Source of the DNA: JBHOQX01 sp042408595
GTDB taxonomy: Bacteria > Chloroflexota > Chloroflexia > Chloroflexales > Roseiflexaceae
Direction: 5' to 3'
Assembly: GCA_042408595.1 (NCBI GenBank)
Contig: JBHOQX010000026.1
Span: forward strand, 1 to 60,235
Length of the DNA stretch: 60,235 nucleotides
Below, piece by piece: positions 31,071 to 38,956 of this stretch. Below the pieces are notes generated by a model. The model saw only the letters and a program-made list of their open reading frames with translations, did no database searches and was not told where the DNA came from. Made by a program: the position numbers and the translations under genes. The stretch's first letter is position 1. Each line of letters opens with the position of its first letter.

Positions 31071-31159
31071 GCGGTTTCGCGGACAGGTCCGACGGATGGC
31101 GACACGCGCCCCCGCCCGTCGTCGCCGACTCTTGGTTGTGGGGTCGCGCTCCTTTCCGC

Positions 31160-32644
31160 TCACAGCCGGATGATCAGCTCGTACAACCGGCGGCGGTAGG
31201 TGGCGCAGTCCACGTGTTTCCACAGGCGCGGCAGGTCGGCGAGGTAGGTGGCGCGCTCGGCCTCGCGGGCCGCCAGATAGGCGGCGGTGGCGGGATGGCC
31301 GTCGAGCCCGCGGGCGCGGACGTACGCGCGGGCGACCACCGCGTCCTGCAAGGCGCCCAGGTTCTCCTGCAGGGCGGCGAGCGGCGCGAGCACGGCTTCG
31401 ACGCGCGGCCCGAACGCCTCGGCGAAGAACTCGAGCGTGTAGCGCAGCCGCTTGCCGGCGATCCGCGCCAGGTGCAGCGTCTCGTCCGGCCCGCCCGGCA
31501 CGACGACCTCGAAGGCACGCCAGTCTTCGTAGCGCCGCCAGACCATGGAGCCGGCCAGGTCGCGCACCCGAAGCGGAAGGCCGGTCGGCGGCAGGTCGCC
31601 GGCGGCGGCGCCGGGCGTGGTCAGGAAGCGGGCGAACTCATGCTTGAAGTCGCGGTAGCGAGTCGAGTCGAGGCTGTCGAGCAGGTCGCGCTGCGCCGCG
31701 GCCCGCTCTTCCTCGATCTGCGCGGTCAGCGCCGGATCGGGCGGCACGGCGGCGGCGCGGATGTGTTCGAGGAAGACATCGCGGTCGCGCACTTCGCCGA
31801 GCGCGCGGGCGACGCGCCGGAGCTGCCGGCGGAAGCGGCGTATGGGCTTGGGGGTGTAGATCGGCTCCACCACCTGGAGCGAGGCGCGCAGCCGGCGGGT
31901 CGCCACCCGCATCTGGTGGACATCTTCCGGGTCCTCGCCGCGGCGCACCTCCTCTTCGCGGGCGAGCATCCGCTCGAACATACGCCGCAGGACGCGCCGC
32001 GCACCCTCGGCCAGCGGCTCGTCGCCGCGCAGGCCGCCCGGGAGATTCAGCGCGCCGGGATCGACCTCCGTGACCAGACCGTCCTGCGGCAGCAGGCGCG
32101 CCCCCAGCGCCGTCGCCGTCGCCGCGTCGCCCGGCACGATCGCCACCGGGCCAAGCGCCTGGCGCCAACGATCGGCCTGCTCCTGCACCGCCGCGATAGC
32201 GCCATCCGCGGCCGCCCCGCCGATGATCAGCACCAGGCGCTCCGGGCCGCGCAGCGCCCGCACGTCGAGCGGGCCGTGCTCCTCCAGCGCGTCGGCGAGC
32301 GCCAGCAGGCCGGCCAGGCGGAGCACCAGCGCCTGATCGTCGTCGTCTAGCCGCAGAAAGGCGGTCTCCCGCTCTGGGTGCAGTTTGGTGCGCTGGAAGG
32401 CCACGATGCTGGCGGCCAGGCAGCGCGCCTCGTCGTCCAGCCCGTCCAATTCGGCGGCGAGCACCGCGTCGCGCCCGGCGCGGTGTGGCTGATCGGCCCC
32501 GGCGCGGCGCGCGGCCAGGTAGTAGCCCACGGCGATGTCGAGGAGGCGCCGGGCGCGCGGGGGCAGGTCGCCGGCCGCGATCAGCATGTCGCACAGGCCG
32601 AGCGCCAGCGCAGCGATGCGAGGAGTTGACCGTTCAGCGTTCAC
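31160..32644 (-). CDS. Ppx/GppA-C-like helical domain fused to CHAD domain
   Basis: ~494 residues. The N-terminal third (RIAALALGLCDMLIAAGDLP ... ASIVAFQRTK ... LALADALEEHG) resembles the helical HD-type C-domain of Ppx/GppA phosphatases. From about residue 220 it is a CHAD domain with its conserved His and basic helices: EDVHQMRVATRRLRASLQ, DRDVFLEHIR, and LHLARIAGKRLRYTLEFF. CHAD domains bind polyphosphate granules. The GTG at 32644 was chosen because the frame upstream is repeat text; an ATG at 32587 would cut into the first domain. A CYTH gene lies upstream on the same strand, the usual polyphosphate pairing. Confidence 0.85.
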   Translation of the reverse strand: MNAERSTPRIAALALGLCDMLIAAGDLPPRARRLLDIAVGYYLAARRAGADQPHRAGRDAVLAAELDGLDDEARCLAASIVAFQRTKLHPERETAFLRLDDDDQALVLRLAGLLALADALEEHGPLDVRALRGPERLVLIIGGAAADGAIAAVQEQADRWRQALGPVAIVPGDAATATALGARLLPQDGLVTEVDPGALNLPGGLRGDEPLAEGARRVLRRMFERMLAREEEVRRGEDPEDVHQMRVATRRLRASLQVVEPIYTPKPIRRFRRQLRRVARALGEVRDRDVFLEHIRAAAVPPDPALTAQIEEERAAAQRDLLDSLDSTRYRDFKHEFARFLTTPGAAAGDLPPTGLPLRVRDLAGSMVWRRYEDWRAFEVVVPGGPDETLHLARIAGKRLRYTLEFFAEAFGPRVEAVLAPLAALQENLGALQDAVVARAYVRARGLDGHPATAAYLAAREAERATYLADLPRLWKHVDCATYRRRLYELIIRL

Positions 32645-32840
32645 AGTAGAGGGTACAAGATTGACATCAAGCAGGGAAGAATAGCTCACCGGGTTCTGTT
32701 GCGTGCGCCTGCGCGCCCGAGGGGCGGCCTTGAAGCGCACGGCGCATGGATAGTTGCCAGGCAGGCTATCGCCTCCATCCGCGCACACAGGTCGGGCGGC
32801 CATCGTGCCACTCCATTGGCGTCCGATCCCACCCCCCCGG

Positions 32841-32867
32841 CCCCCTCCCCGATGCGTGGGGAGAGGG
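32841..32867. repeat. Imperfect C-rich/G-rich palindrome
   Basis: CCCCCTCCCC and TGGGGAGAGGG flank GATGCG, a diverged relative of the palindrome at 22253. It lies in the 32645-33064 gap, which otherwise shows no gene or RNA I recognise. Confidence 0.45.
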
Positions 32868-33064
32868 CAGGGAATGAGGACCTGCACGGTCATCCTCTAT
32901 GAACTAAACGCGAAGCCCCGCCAAACCGCTCCGCCGCGTACGTCCTGTATGTGATTTGTCGCTTTGGCACAGCGGCGCCTTCAGTCGGCGGACGGATGCG
33001 GCCCGAAGCCGGCGCGACGTCTAGGGAACGATACGACAAAGATGCAACAAGCAGATGTTGCTCT

Positions 33065-33688
33065 TCAATCGGCTTCTGCCACCTCAAGCAGCGCCAACCC
33101 GCGCGCCAGCTTGCTGCGGTCCTCCGGCTCGAGCGCCTCGCGCTCGCACAGCAGCCGGGCGATCGCGTCCAGATCGTCCCGTGTGCCGTCGTCTTTCAGC
33201 TCGATCTCCACCTCGCGGAAGCGCTCGTGACGCCCGCCGGCGTGGATCAGCCCTTCGTCCAGGCACAGCTCGGCCCGGCGCGCGCCGCCGCGGACGACGT
33301 CCAGCAGATGCCGGTCGGTCTCGATGGTAAACAGCGGGCGCAGCGGCTCCCCGCCGGCCAGCGCCAGCACTCGCGCACGCAGCTCGCCGGGCGGCCAGTC
33401 GTGCGGGTCGTCGCTCGCGCCGATCTCGGCCTCCCACTCGGCGCGCTCGAACCAGCCGCCGACCGCCTGCTCCGCCCCCTTGAGCGTCGCCACCCGCCGC
33501 CCGCCGAGGTCGCGCAGGCGCAGGCCGTAGCGCTGCGCGCGAAAGCGGCCGTCCGGCGTGTCGAGGTAGGTGTTGCGCTGCCGTTCGATGCCGGCGGGGA
33601 CCAGACGGTACGGCCCAAGCTCGCGCAACGCCAGCAGCGCCGCGAACGTGTCCGGCGAGTCGACGCGGTATTTAGCCTCGATCTCCAT
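33065..33688 (-). CDS. CYTH domain protein
   Basis: A 207-residue member of the triphosphate tunnel metalloenzymes. The defining ExExK motif is at the very start (MEIEAKYRV). Basic and acidic tunnel strands follow (RNTYLDTPDGRFRAQRYGLRLR, ATLKGAEQ, FREVEIELKDDG). Such enzymes hydrolyse or bind inorganic triphosphate or polyphosphate; which one is not readable. The start at 33688 is fixed by ExExK. A TATACT extended -10 ends only 10 bp before the ATG, so the transcript is probably leaderless. It is next to the CHAD gene. Confidence 0.92.
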   Translation of the reverse strand: MEIEAKYRVDSPDTFAALLALRELGPYRLVPAGIERQRNTYLDTPDGRFRAQRYGLRLRDLGGRRVATLKGAEQAVGGWFERAEWEAEIGASDDPHDWPPGELRARVLALAGGEPLRPLFTIETDRHLLDVVRGGARRAELCLDEGLIHAGGRHERFREVEIELKDDGTRDDLDAIARLLCEREALEPEDRSKLARGLALLEVAEAD

Positions 33689-33697
33689 GGCGATGTT

Positions 33698-33706
33698 AGT
33701 ATAGCA
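33698..33706 (-). promoter_or_regulatory. Extended -10 promoter of the CYTH gene (leaderless)
   Basis: The minus strand reads TGCTATACT. With a normal 6-7 bp to the start site, transcription would begin within about 3 nt of the ATG at 33688. No Shine-Dalgarno is present. Confidence 0.5.
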
Positions 33707-33849
33707 CGGTTGGAAGGCGGCGGACGGTGGGCGAACGACAAAGGACGAACGCTGCCCCTGCCGACGCCGACAATCTTGCTCTAAGGGGAGCGTGCTTCCA
33801 TCCATCGTTCACGCCCCTCGCCACGCGTCGCCATCCGCCGCGCGACCGA

Positions 33850-33878
33850 TTGACACCGCCCGCGGCGCGTGGTATCCT
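33850..33878 (+). promoter_or_regulatory. Strong sigma-70 promoter of the ABC-F gene
   Basis: A consensus TTGACA (33850-33855), an exact 17-bp spacer, and TATCCT (33873-33878). The predicted start is near 33885, giving a ~185-nt leader before the ABC-F ATG at 34070. Confidence 0.75.
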
Positions 33879-33914
33879 GCCGGTGACGTAGTCGAACGGT
33901 CCGGAGGTTTCGCG

Positions 33915-33956
33915 GTGGTTCCGAGAGTCGTGCTGCTGGCAAGCGAGGCAGTCTAG
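33915..33956 (+). CDS. Leader peptide upstream of the ABC-F gene, 13 aa
   Basis: GTG to TAG encodes MVPRVVLLASEAV. A strong GGAGG (33903-33907) lies 7 bp before the GTG, so translation is likely. The ORF overlaps a 10-bp stem (33921-33930 with 33957-33966, one mismatch and one G-U). This is the arrangement of leader peptides that sense ribosome-targeting antibiotics. It is a prediction, not a recognised family. Confidence 0.5.
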   Translation: MVPRVVLLASEAV

Positions 33957-34018
33957 CGATTCCCGGGGTTCGTGCGCCTTTTTTCCGGACGATCTGTCGA
34001 ACTGTATACCGATGTTCC

Positions 34019-34052
34019 GCCGCGGCGCAGGCGATTGCACCGCGGCATTTTT
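34019..34052 (+). terminator. Intrinsic terminator/attenuator just before the ABC-F gene
   Basis: GCCGCGGCGCA (34019-34029) pairs with TGCACCGCGGC (34036-34046) in an 11-bp stem with one mismatch. The loop is 6 nt and ATTTTT follows. It lies 7 bp before the GGAG of the ABC-F gene and downstream of the promoter, so it would stop transcripts before the gene. CGCGGTGG (33911-33918) and TGCGCC (33973-33978) can each pair with the left arm as alternative structures. Confidence 0.6.
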
Positions 34053-34069
34053 ATATCTGGAGCACTGCC

Positions 34070-36082
34070 ATGGCCCTCTTGAACGTCAGCGGGCTGACGA
34101 AATATTACGGCGGCGCGTTGATCTTCGGCGACGTGTCGTTTATGGTGGCGCGCGGCGAGAAGGTCGCGCTGGTCGGGCCGAACGGTGCGGGCAAGAGCAC
34201 GCTGCTCAAGATCATCGCCGGGCTCGAAACGCCGACGGCCGGCGGCGTCCACATCGCCCGCGGGCGGCGCGTGGCCTACCTGGCGCAGGAGGCGCGCTTC
34301 ACCGGCGCGCGCACCCTGATGGACGAGATGCACGCTACGCTGGCGCACCTGGCCGCCATGCAGGCCGAGATCGCCGCGCTGGAGCATGCCCTGGCCGACA
34401 CCGCCGCGCCGGAGTGGGAGGCGCGGATGGAGCGCTATGGCGAGCTGACGCAGCGCTTCGAGCACGCCGGCGGCTACGAGATCGAGCGCCGGATCGACAT
34501 GACCCTCCAGGGCCTCGGCTTCACGGAGGCGCAGTACGGCCAGCCGCTGGCGCAGTTCAGCGGCGGGCAGAAAACCCGCGCTGCGCTCGCCGCCGCCCTC
34601 CTGTCCGACCCCGACCTGTTGCTGTTGGACGAGCCGACCAATCACCTCGACCTGGCGGCCCTGGAGTGGCTGGAGCGCTTCCTGAAGACCTGGGACGGCA
34701 CACTGATCGTGATCTCCCACGACCGCTACTTCCTCGACAAGGTGACGGCCCGCACGCTCGACCTGGGGTTTGGCCGGCTGGAGGACTACCCCGCGCCGTA
34801 TCACCGCTACCTGGAGCTCAAGGCCGAGCGGCTGGAGTTGCAGATGAAGCAGTTCCAGGCGCAGCAGGCGTTCATCGCCAAGACGGAGGAGTTCATCCGG
34901 CGCTTCAAGGCCGGGCAGCGCAGCAAGGAGGCCCGCGGGCGCGAACTGCGCCTCGAGCGCCTGAAACAGGGCTTCGCCCATGCCGATGGCACGGTCGAGA
35001 AGCTGATCGGCCGCCCGCAGCAGCAGCGGAAGCTCAGGCTGGACCTTGCCGGCCCACAGCGCAGCGGCGAGGTCGTGCTGCGGCTGGAGGGCCTGGTGGT
35101 CGGCTTCGCCGCGAACGGCCACCGGCCACCCTCCACCGACACGACCACACAGCCCGCCGCACCCCGCGCGCCGAACACTGCGCTGATCCGCTGCCCCGAT
35201 CTCGAGATCCGCCGCGGGCAGCGGGTGGCGCTGATCGGGCCGAACGGCAGCGGCAAGACGACGCTGCTGCGGACGATCGTCGGCGAGCTGCCGCCGCTGC
35301 ACGGCGCGGTGCGCCTCGGCCACAACGTGACGCTGACGTACTACGCCCAAGCCCACGAAGGGCTGCGGATGGACGCGACCGTGCTGGACGAGATCTGGCG
35401 CGCCGCGCCGCACCTGAAGGAGACGGAGGCCCGCACCTTCCTCGGCCGATTCCTGTTCAGCGGCGACGACGTGCACAAGCGCGTCGGCGACCTGTCCGGC
35501 GGCGAGCGCAGCCGGGTGGCGCTGGCGCAGCTCACTCTCCTGTCGGGCAACCTGCTGGTGCTGGACGAGCCGACGAACCACCTGGACATCGACGCGCGCG
35601 AGGCGCTGGAGGGGGTGCTGAACGACTACCAGGGGACGCTGCTGTTCGTCTCGCACGACCGCTATTTCATCGACGCGGTGGCCGACACGATCTGGGAAGT
35701 GCGCGACGGCGCAATCGTGGCGTTCAACGGTACGTATAGCGAGCTGGCCGCCGCGAAGGAGCGGGCGGACGCCGGGGACGGCGAACGCAAGGTGGAGAGC
35801 GTTGGGCGGAAGCCGGACAGCGCAGAGGCACAGCGCGCAGCGCCCGTCGCGCCGCCCGACAGGCCCCAGGCCTCGCGGGAGGAGCGCAAACGGCAGCGCC
35901 GGCTGGAGCGGCTGGAGGAAGAGATCGCCATGCTGGAGCAGGAGCTGCGGCAGATCGAGGCGGAGATGACCGCGGCGGGCGTCGCGGGCGACGGGCGGCG
36001 CGTCGCGGCGCTGAGTGAGCAGTACGCCGAGGTGCAGCAGATGGTGCAGACGCGCTACGACGAGTGGGCGGCGCTGGCGTGA
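34070..36082 (+). CDS. ABC-F family ATPase
   Basis: A 670-residue soluble protein with two ABC ATPase domains and no membrane segment. Domain 1 has Walker A GPNGAGKSTLL (~38), signature FSGGQKTRAAL and LLLDEPTNHLDL. Domain 2 has GPNGSGKTTLL (~397), signature LSGGERSRVAL and LVLDEPTNHLDI. The interdomain linker (~250-340) is helical and charged (IAKTEEFIRRFKAGQRSKEARG). A Pro/Thr-rich insert (~348-375) follows, and a C-terminal coiled coil (~600-660) ends the protein. ABC-F proteins act on the ribosomal E site, as translation factors or antibiotic-resistance proteins. The leader with attenuator favours an inducible protective role, but that is inference. GGAG lies 7 bp before the ATG. Confidence 0.93.
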   Translation: MALLNVSGLTKYYGGALIFGDVSFMVARGEKVALVGPNGAGKSTLLKIIAGLETPTAGGVHIARGRRVAYLAQEARFTGARTLMDEMHATLAHLAAMQAEIAALEHALADTAAPEWEARMERYGELTQRFEHAGGYEIERRIDMTLQGLGFTEAQYGQPLAQFSGGQKTRAALAAALLSDPDLLLLDEPTNHLDLAALEWLERFLKTWDGTLIVISHDRYFLDKVTARTLDLGFGRLEDYPAPYHRYLELKAERLELQMKQFQAQQAFIAKTEEFIRRFKAGQRSKEARGRELRLERLKQGFAHADGTVEKLIGRPQQQRKLRLDLAGPQRSGEVVLRLEGLVVGFAANGHRPPSTDTTTQPAAPRAPNTALIRCPDLEIRRGQRVALIGPNGSGKTTLLRTIVGELPPLHGAVRLGHNVTLTYYAQAHEGLRMDATVLDEIWRAAPHLKETEARTFLGRFLFSGDDVHKRVGDLSGGERSRVALAQLTLLSGNLLVLDEPTNHLDIDAREALEGVLNDYQGTLLFVSHDRYFIDAVADTIWEVRDGAIVAFNGTYSELAAAKERADAGDGERKVESVGRKPDSAEAQRAAPVAPPDRPQASREERKRQRRLERLEEEIAMLEQELRQIEAEMTAAGVAGDGRRVAALSEQYAEVQQMVQTRYDEWAALA

Positions 36083-36200
36083 CGGTTTAGCGGGGAGGGT
36101 GCGGGGCACAGCTCCCGAGCACGTAGAGAGCGGGCAGGGGACCGAGAGTCCGCACAGAAACGACATCTGAGCCAATCACGCTGCACGCTGCACTGTAGAC

Positions 36201-37028
36201 TTACCTGCTGCCGGTCACCTGCGCAATCGCCCGCTCGACATCCAGCGCCGGCCCCGCGCCGCCAAGCCAGGCAAGGAACTCGACGTTGCCGGCCGGCCCG
36301 GTGATCGGCGAGCGCGCCAGCCCGCGCGGTGCGAGCCCCGCCCCCGCCGCGAAGCCGAGCACCGCCCGCAGCACGACGGCATGCACCGCCGGGTCGCGCA
36401 CCACTCCGCCCCGCCCCACCTGCGCCGCCCCGGCCTCGAACTGCGGCTTCACCAGCGCCACCACCCAGGCATCCGGCGTGATCAGCCGCTGCACCGCCGG
36501 TAGCACCAGTCTCAGCGAAATAAAGGACGTGTCGATGACCGCGCATGCTGCCAGGGTTGGGGGTTCGGGTCTCTCCTGACCCCTCATCTCTGATTCGTGC
36601 TCCCGCGGGGGCAGCGCCTCCAGGTAGCGGATATTCGTCCGCTCCAGCACGACGACCCGCGGGTCCTGGCGCAGGCGGTAGTCGAGCTGGCCGTAGCCAA
36701 CATCCACGGCATAGACGAGCGCTGCGCCGCGCTGGAGCAGCACGTCGGTGAAGCCACCGGTGGACGCGCCGACATCCAGCGCAACCAGCCCCGCCGGCGA
36801 GAGGTCGAAGGCGTCGAGGGCATGTGCCAGCTTCAGCCCGCCCCGGCTGACATACGGCAGTCGCTCGGCGATCTCGATCACGGCGTCGTCCGGCACGCTC
36901 TCGCCCGGCTTGGTGCGGGGCGCGCCGGCTACCCGCACCAAGCCGGCCAGAATCAGCGCCTGGGCCTTGCTGCGGCTCTCAGCGAGGCCGCGTACGACGA
37001 GGAGTTGGTCGAGGCGTGTCTTGGGCAT
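36201..37028 (-). CDS. tlyA: TlyA-family rRNA 2'-O-methyltransferase
   Basis: A 275-residue protein with an N-terminal S4 RNA-binding domain (TRLDQLLVVRGLAESRSKAQ, residues 3-22) followed by an FtsJ-like methyltransferase. The SAM motif is ALDVGASTGGFTDVLLQRGA (~78-97), with later motifs VIDTSFISLRLVLPA and LVKPQFEAG. In mycobacteria TlyA methylates 16S and 23S rRNA and affects capreomycin sensitivity. A ~18-residue charged insert (EHESEMRGQERPEPPTLA, encoded ~36550-36603) just before VIDTSF coincides with repeat-type DNA. It converges on the ABC-F gene. Confidence 0.92.
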   Translation of the reverse strand: MPKTRLDQLLVVRGLAESRSKAQALILAGLVRVAGAPRTKPGESVPDDAVIEIAERLPYVSRGGLKLAHALDAFDLSPAGLVALDVGASTGGFTDVLLQRGAALVYAVDVGYGQLDYRLRQDPRVVVLERTNIRYLEALPPREHESEMRGQERPEPPTLAACAVIDTSFISLRLVLPAVQRLITPDAWVVALVKPQFEAGAAQVGRGGVVRDPAVHAVVLRAVLGFAAGAGLAPRGLARSPITGPAGNVEFLAWLGGAGPALDVERAIAQVTGSR

Positions 37029-37082
37029 GGTGCTGCGTGCTGAATGATGAATGCCCGCGCACCGGAGGCATCATGCACCATG

Positions 37083-37457
37083 CTATCCCTGCTCCATGCT
37101 GCGGATCTCGGCTTCCAGCTCGGCGATATAGGCGTGGAGCCAGGCGGGCGCAGCGTCGCCGGCGGCGTCCCGGCGGGCGCGCAGGCGGGCCAGCTCGCCG
37201 CGGCGGGCGCGCAGTTCGGCGGCAGGGTCGGCGGGGGCGGGCGGGGGCGGCGGCGCGTCCGGCAGCGCGTCCAGGTGCGCGGCGACGATCTCCGACACAA
37301 CCTCGGCCATGTCGAGCTGCCGCTCGCGCAGCAGCCGCTCCAGCTTCAGGCGCTGCTGCGCCGTCAGGTAGAGCCGTGTCGGAACGGTGTATGCGCCGGG
37401 GTGGTCGGTCATGGGCGCGGGATTGGGCGGGTGGCCAGCCTTCTGGTTTGAGGCCAT
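37083..37457 (-). CDS. Small protein of unknown function with predicted coiled coil
   Basis: 124 residues if started at 37457, 109 if started at the ATG at 37412 (MTDHPGAYTVP); neither has a clear ribosome site. The middle (TRLYLTAQQRLKLERLLRERQLDMAEVVSEIVAAHLDAL) resembles a ribbon-helix-helix or short regulator fold: a strand, then two helices. A Pro-rich hinge and an Arg/Glu-rich helix (AELRARRGELARLRARRDAAGD) follow. It lies 54 bp upstream of tlyA on the same strand, so they may share a transcript. No family is recognised with confidence. Confidence 0.6.
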   Translation of the reverse strand: MASNQKAGHPPNPAPMTDHPGAYTVPTRLYLTAQQRLKLERLLRERQLDMAEVVSEIVAAHLDALPDAPPPPPAPADPAAELRARRGELARLRARRDAAGDAAPAWLHAYIAELEAEIRSMEQG

Positions 37458-37683
37458 CCATCGTACTTATTGCACTGTCAAGGGACGTTTTTAGGCATGG
37501 GCACCGAAGGAACAGCACCAGAACGCCTGAACCCTGACCCCTCCACCCGAACCCCTGCGCTGGAAACGCATGAGGGCACACCCCGAGCTACGGAAGTATC
37601 TGCCATGGTAGCTCTCTCGCAGGCGCCTGTCAACGATAGAACTGGCGCGGCCGCGTCCCACTCGGGCGCGGAGCCTCCCGCCC

Positions 37684-38874
37684 TCATCCTGCCGCGCCGC
37701 TCTCGCGCATGGCGGCGATCTCCACGGCGCTGTAGCCGAGCTCCGCCAGGATCGCATCGGTGTGCTGGCCGAGCGTCGGCGGGGGCAGGCGCACCACCGG
37801 CGGCGTGGCCGAGAGGCGGTAGGGCGGCCCGACGACCTTGATCCGCCCGGCGGTCGGGTGCTCCAGCTCGCGCACGCTGCCGAGCGCCGCGACCTGCGGA
37901 CTGGCGAAGACCGCGGCGAGGTCGGCGACAGCGCCGCACGGTACGCCCGCCGCCTCCAGCCGCCGCTCCAGTTCTGCGACCGTCATGCCGGCGAAGACTG
38001 GGGCCAGCAGCGCGTCCAGCTCCTCGCGGTTCCGCAGCCGCGCCGGGTTGGTCGCGAAGCGCTCATCGTCGCGCAAGTGCTCCAGGCCGAGCGCGTCGCA
38101 GAAGCGCCGCCACAGGGCGTCCGTCCCGACCGCCAGGTTGAAGTAGGCGTCGGCGGCGCGGTACATGCCGTAGGGAACGATGGTCGGATGCTGGTTGCCG
38201 CTGCTGCGCGGCGCCTCGCCGGTGGCGAAATAGCGCCCGGCCTGGTAGGTCAACATGGCGAGTTGGCCGTCCAGCAGCGAGGTGTCGATCATCTGGCCCT
38301 CGCCGGTGCGCTGGCGGTGGTAGAGCGCGGCCGCGACGGCATAGGCGGCGAACATGCCGGCCATGATGTCGGCGATCGCCACGCCGACGCGCATCGGCGG
38401 GCCGCCCACCTCGCCGGTGAAGCTCATGACCCCGCCGAGCCCCTGAAGGATCTGGTCGTAGGCGGCGCGCTCACGGTCCGGCCCGATCTGGCCGAAGCCG
38501 GAGATCGCGCAGTAGATGATGTCTGGGCGGATGGCACGGCAGGCGTCGTAGCTGAAGCCGAGGCGGTCGAGCGTGCCGGGGACGAAGTTCTCCAGCAGGA
38601 CATCGCTGCGAGCCACCAGCCGCCGGAGCGCCTCCTTCGCCGCCGGCTGGCGCAGGTCGAGCGCGATGCTGCGCTTGTTGCGGTTGACGCTCAGGAAGTA
38701 GCTGCTCTCACCGCCCTGGAACGGCGGCCCCCAGGCGCGGGCGTTGTCGCCCACACCTGGCTGCTCGACCTTGACGACATCCGCGCCCATGTCGCCGAGC
38801 ATGAGCGCGCAGAACGGCCCGGCGAGCGCCCGCGTCAGATCCAGCACGCGCAGTCCTTCAAATGGCGGGGTCAT
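37684..38874 (-). CDS. CaiB/BaiF family (type III) CoA transferase
   Basis: A 396-residue enzyme moving CoA between carboxylic acids. The N-terminal family pattern is LRVLDLTRALAGPFCALMLGDMGADVVKVE, followed by NRNKRSIALDL and LLENFVPGTLDRLG. The catalytic Asp is expected in the segment around VAIADIMAGMFAAYA (~170), and the small domain starts near residue 225. The start at 38874 has AGGGAA 6 bp upstream; the frame open to 39519 is not coding. The acid substrate is unknown. It lies downstream of a GNAT gene on the same strand, 82 bp away. Confidence 0.93.
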   Translation of the reverse strand: MTPPFEGLRVLDLTRALAGPFCALMLGDMGADVVKVEQPGVGDNARAWGPPFQGGESSYFLSVNRNKRSIALDLRQPAAKEALRRLVARSDVLLENFVPGTLDRLGFSYDACRAIRPDIIYCAISGFGQIGPDRERAAYDQILQGLGGVMSFTGEVGGPPMRVGVAIADIMAGMFAAYAVAAALYHRQRTGEGQMIDTSLLDGQLAMLTYQAGRYFATGEAPRSSGNQHPTIVPYGMYRAADAYFNLAVGTDALWRRFCDALGLEHLRDDERFATNPARLRNREELDALLAPVFAGMTVAELERRLEAAGVPCGAVADLAAVFASPQVAALGSVRELEHPTAGRIKVVGPPYRLSATPPVVRLPPPTLGQHTDAILAELGYSAVEIAAMRESGAAG

Positions 38875-38956
38875 GCGGCATTCCCTGTTGATTGCAAGAT
38901 TGCAGATTGCAGCCTCCGGGCGCCTTGGTCGTAATCGTTTGCAGGTGCCTGGCGGG

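Noticed and set aside
27080..32350. A 1756-codon open frame on the plus strand
   Set aside because: It runs antisense across pfkB, sbcC and most of the CHAD gene. High GC at third positions removes stops from this frame; the product has no domain and the minus-strand genes have clear motifs.
33979..33984. The U6 run as a stand-alone intrinsic terminator
   Set aside because: The nearest stem (33921-33966) ends 12 nt before it, too far for a normal terminator. The hairpin at 34019-34046 fits better.
33953..36175. A 740-codon open frame on the minus strand
   Set aside because: Antisense shadow of the ABC-F gene and its leader.
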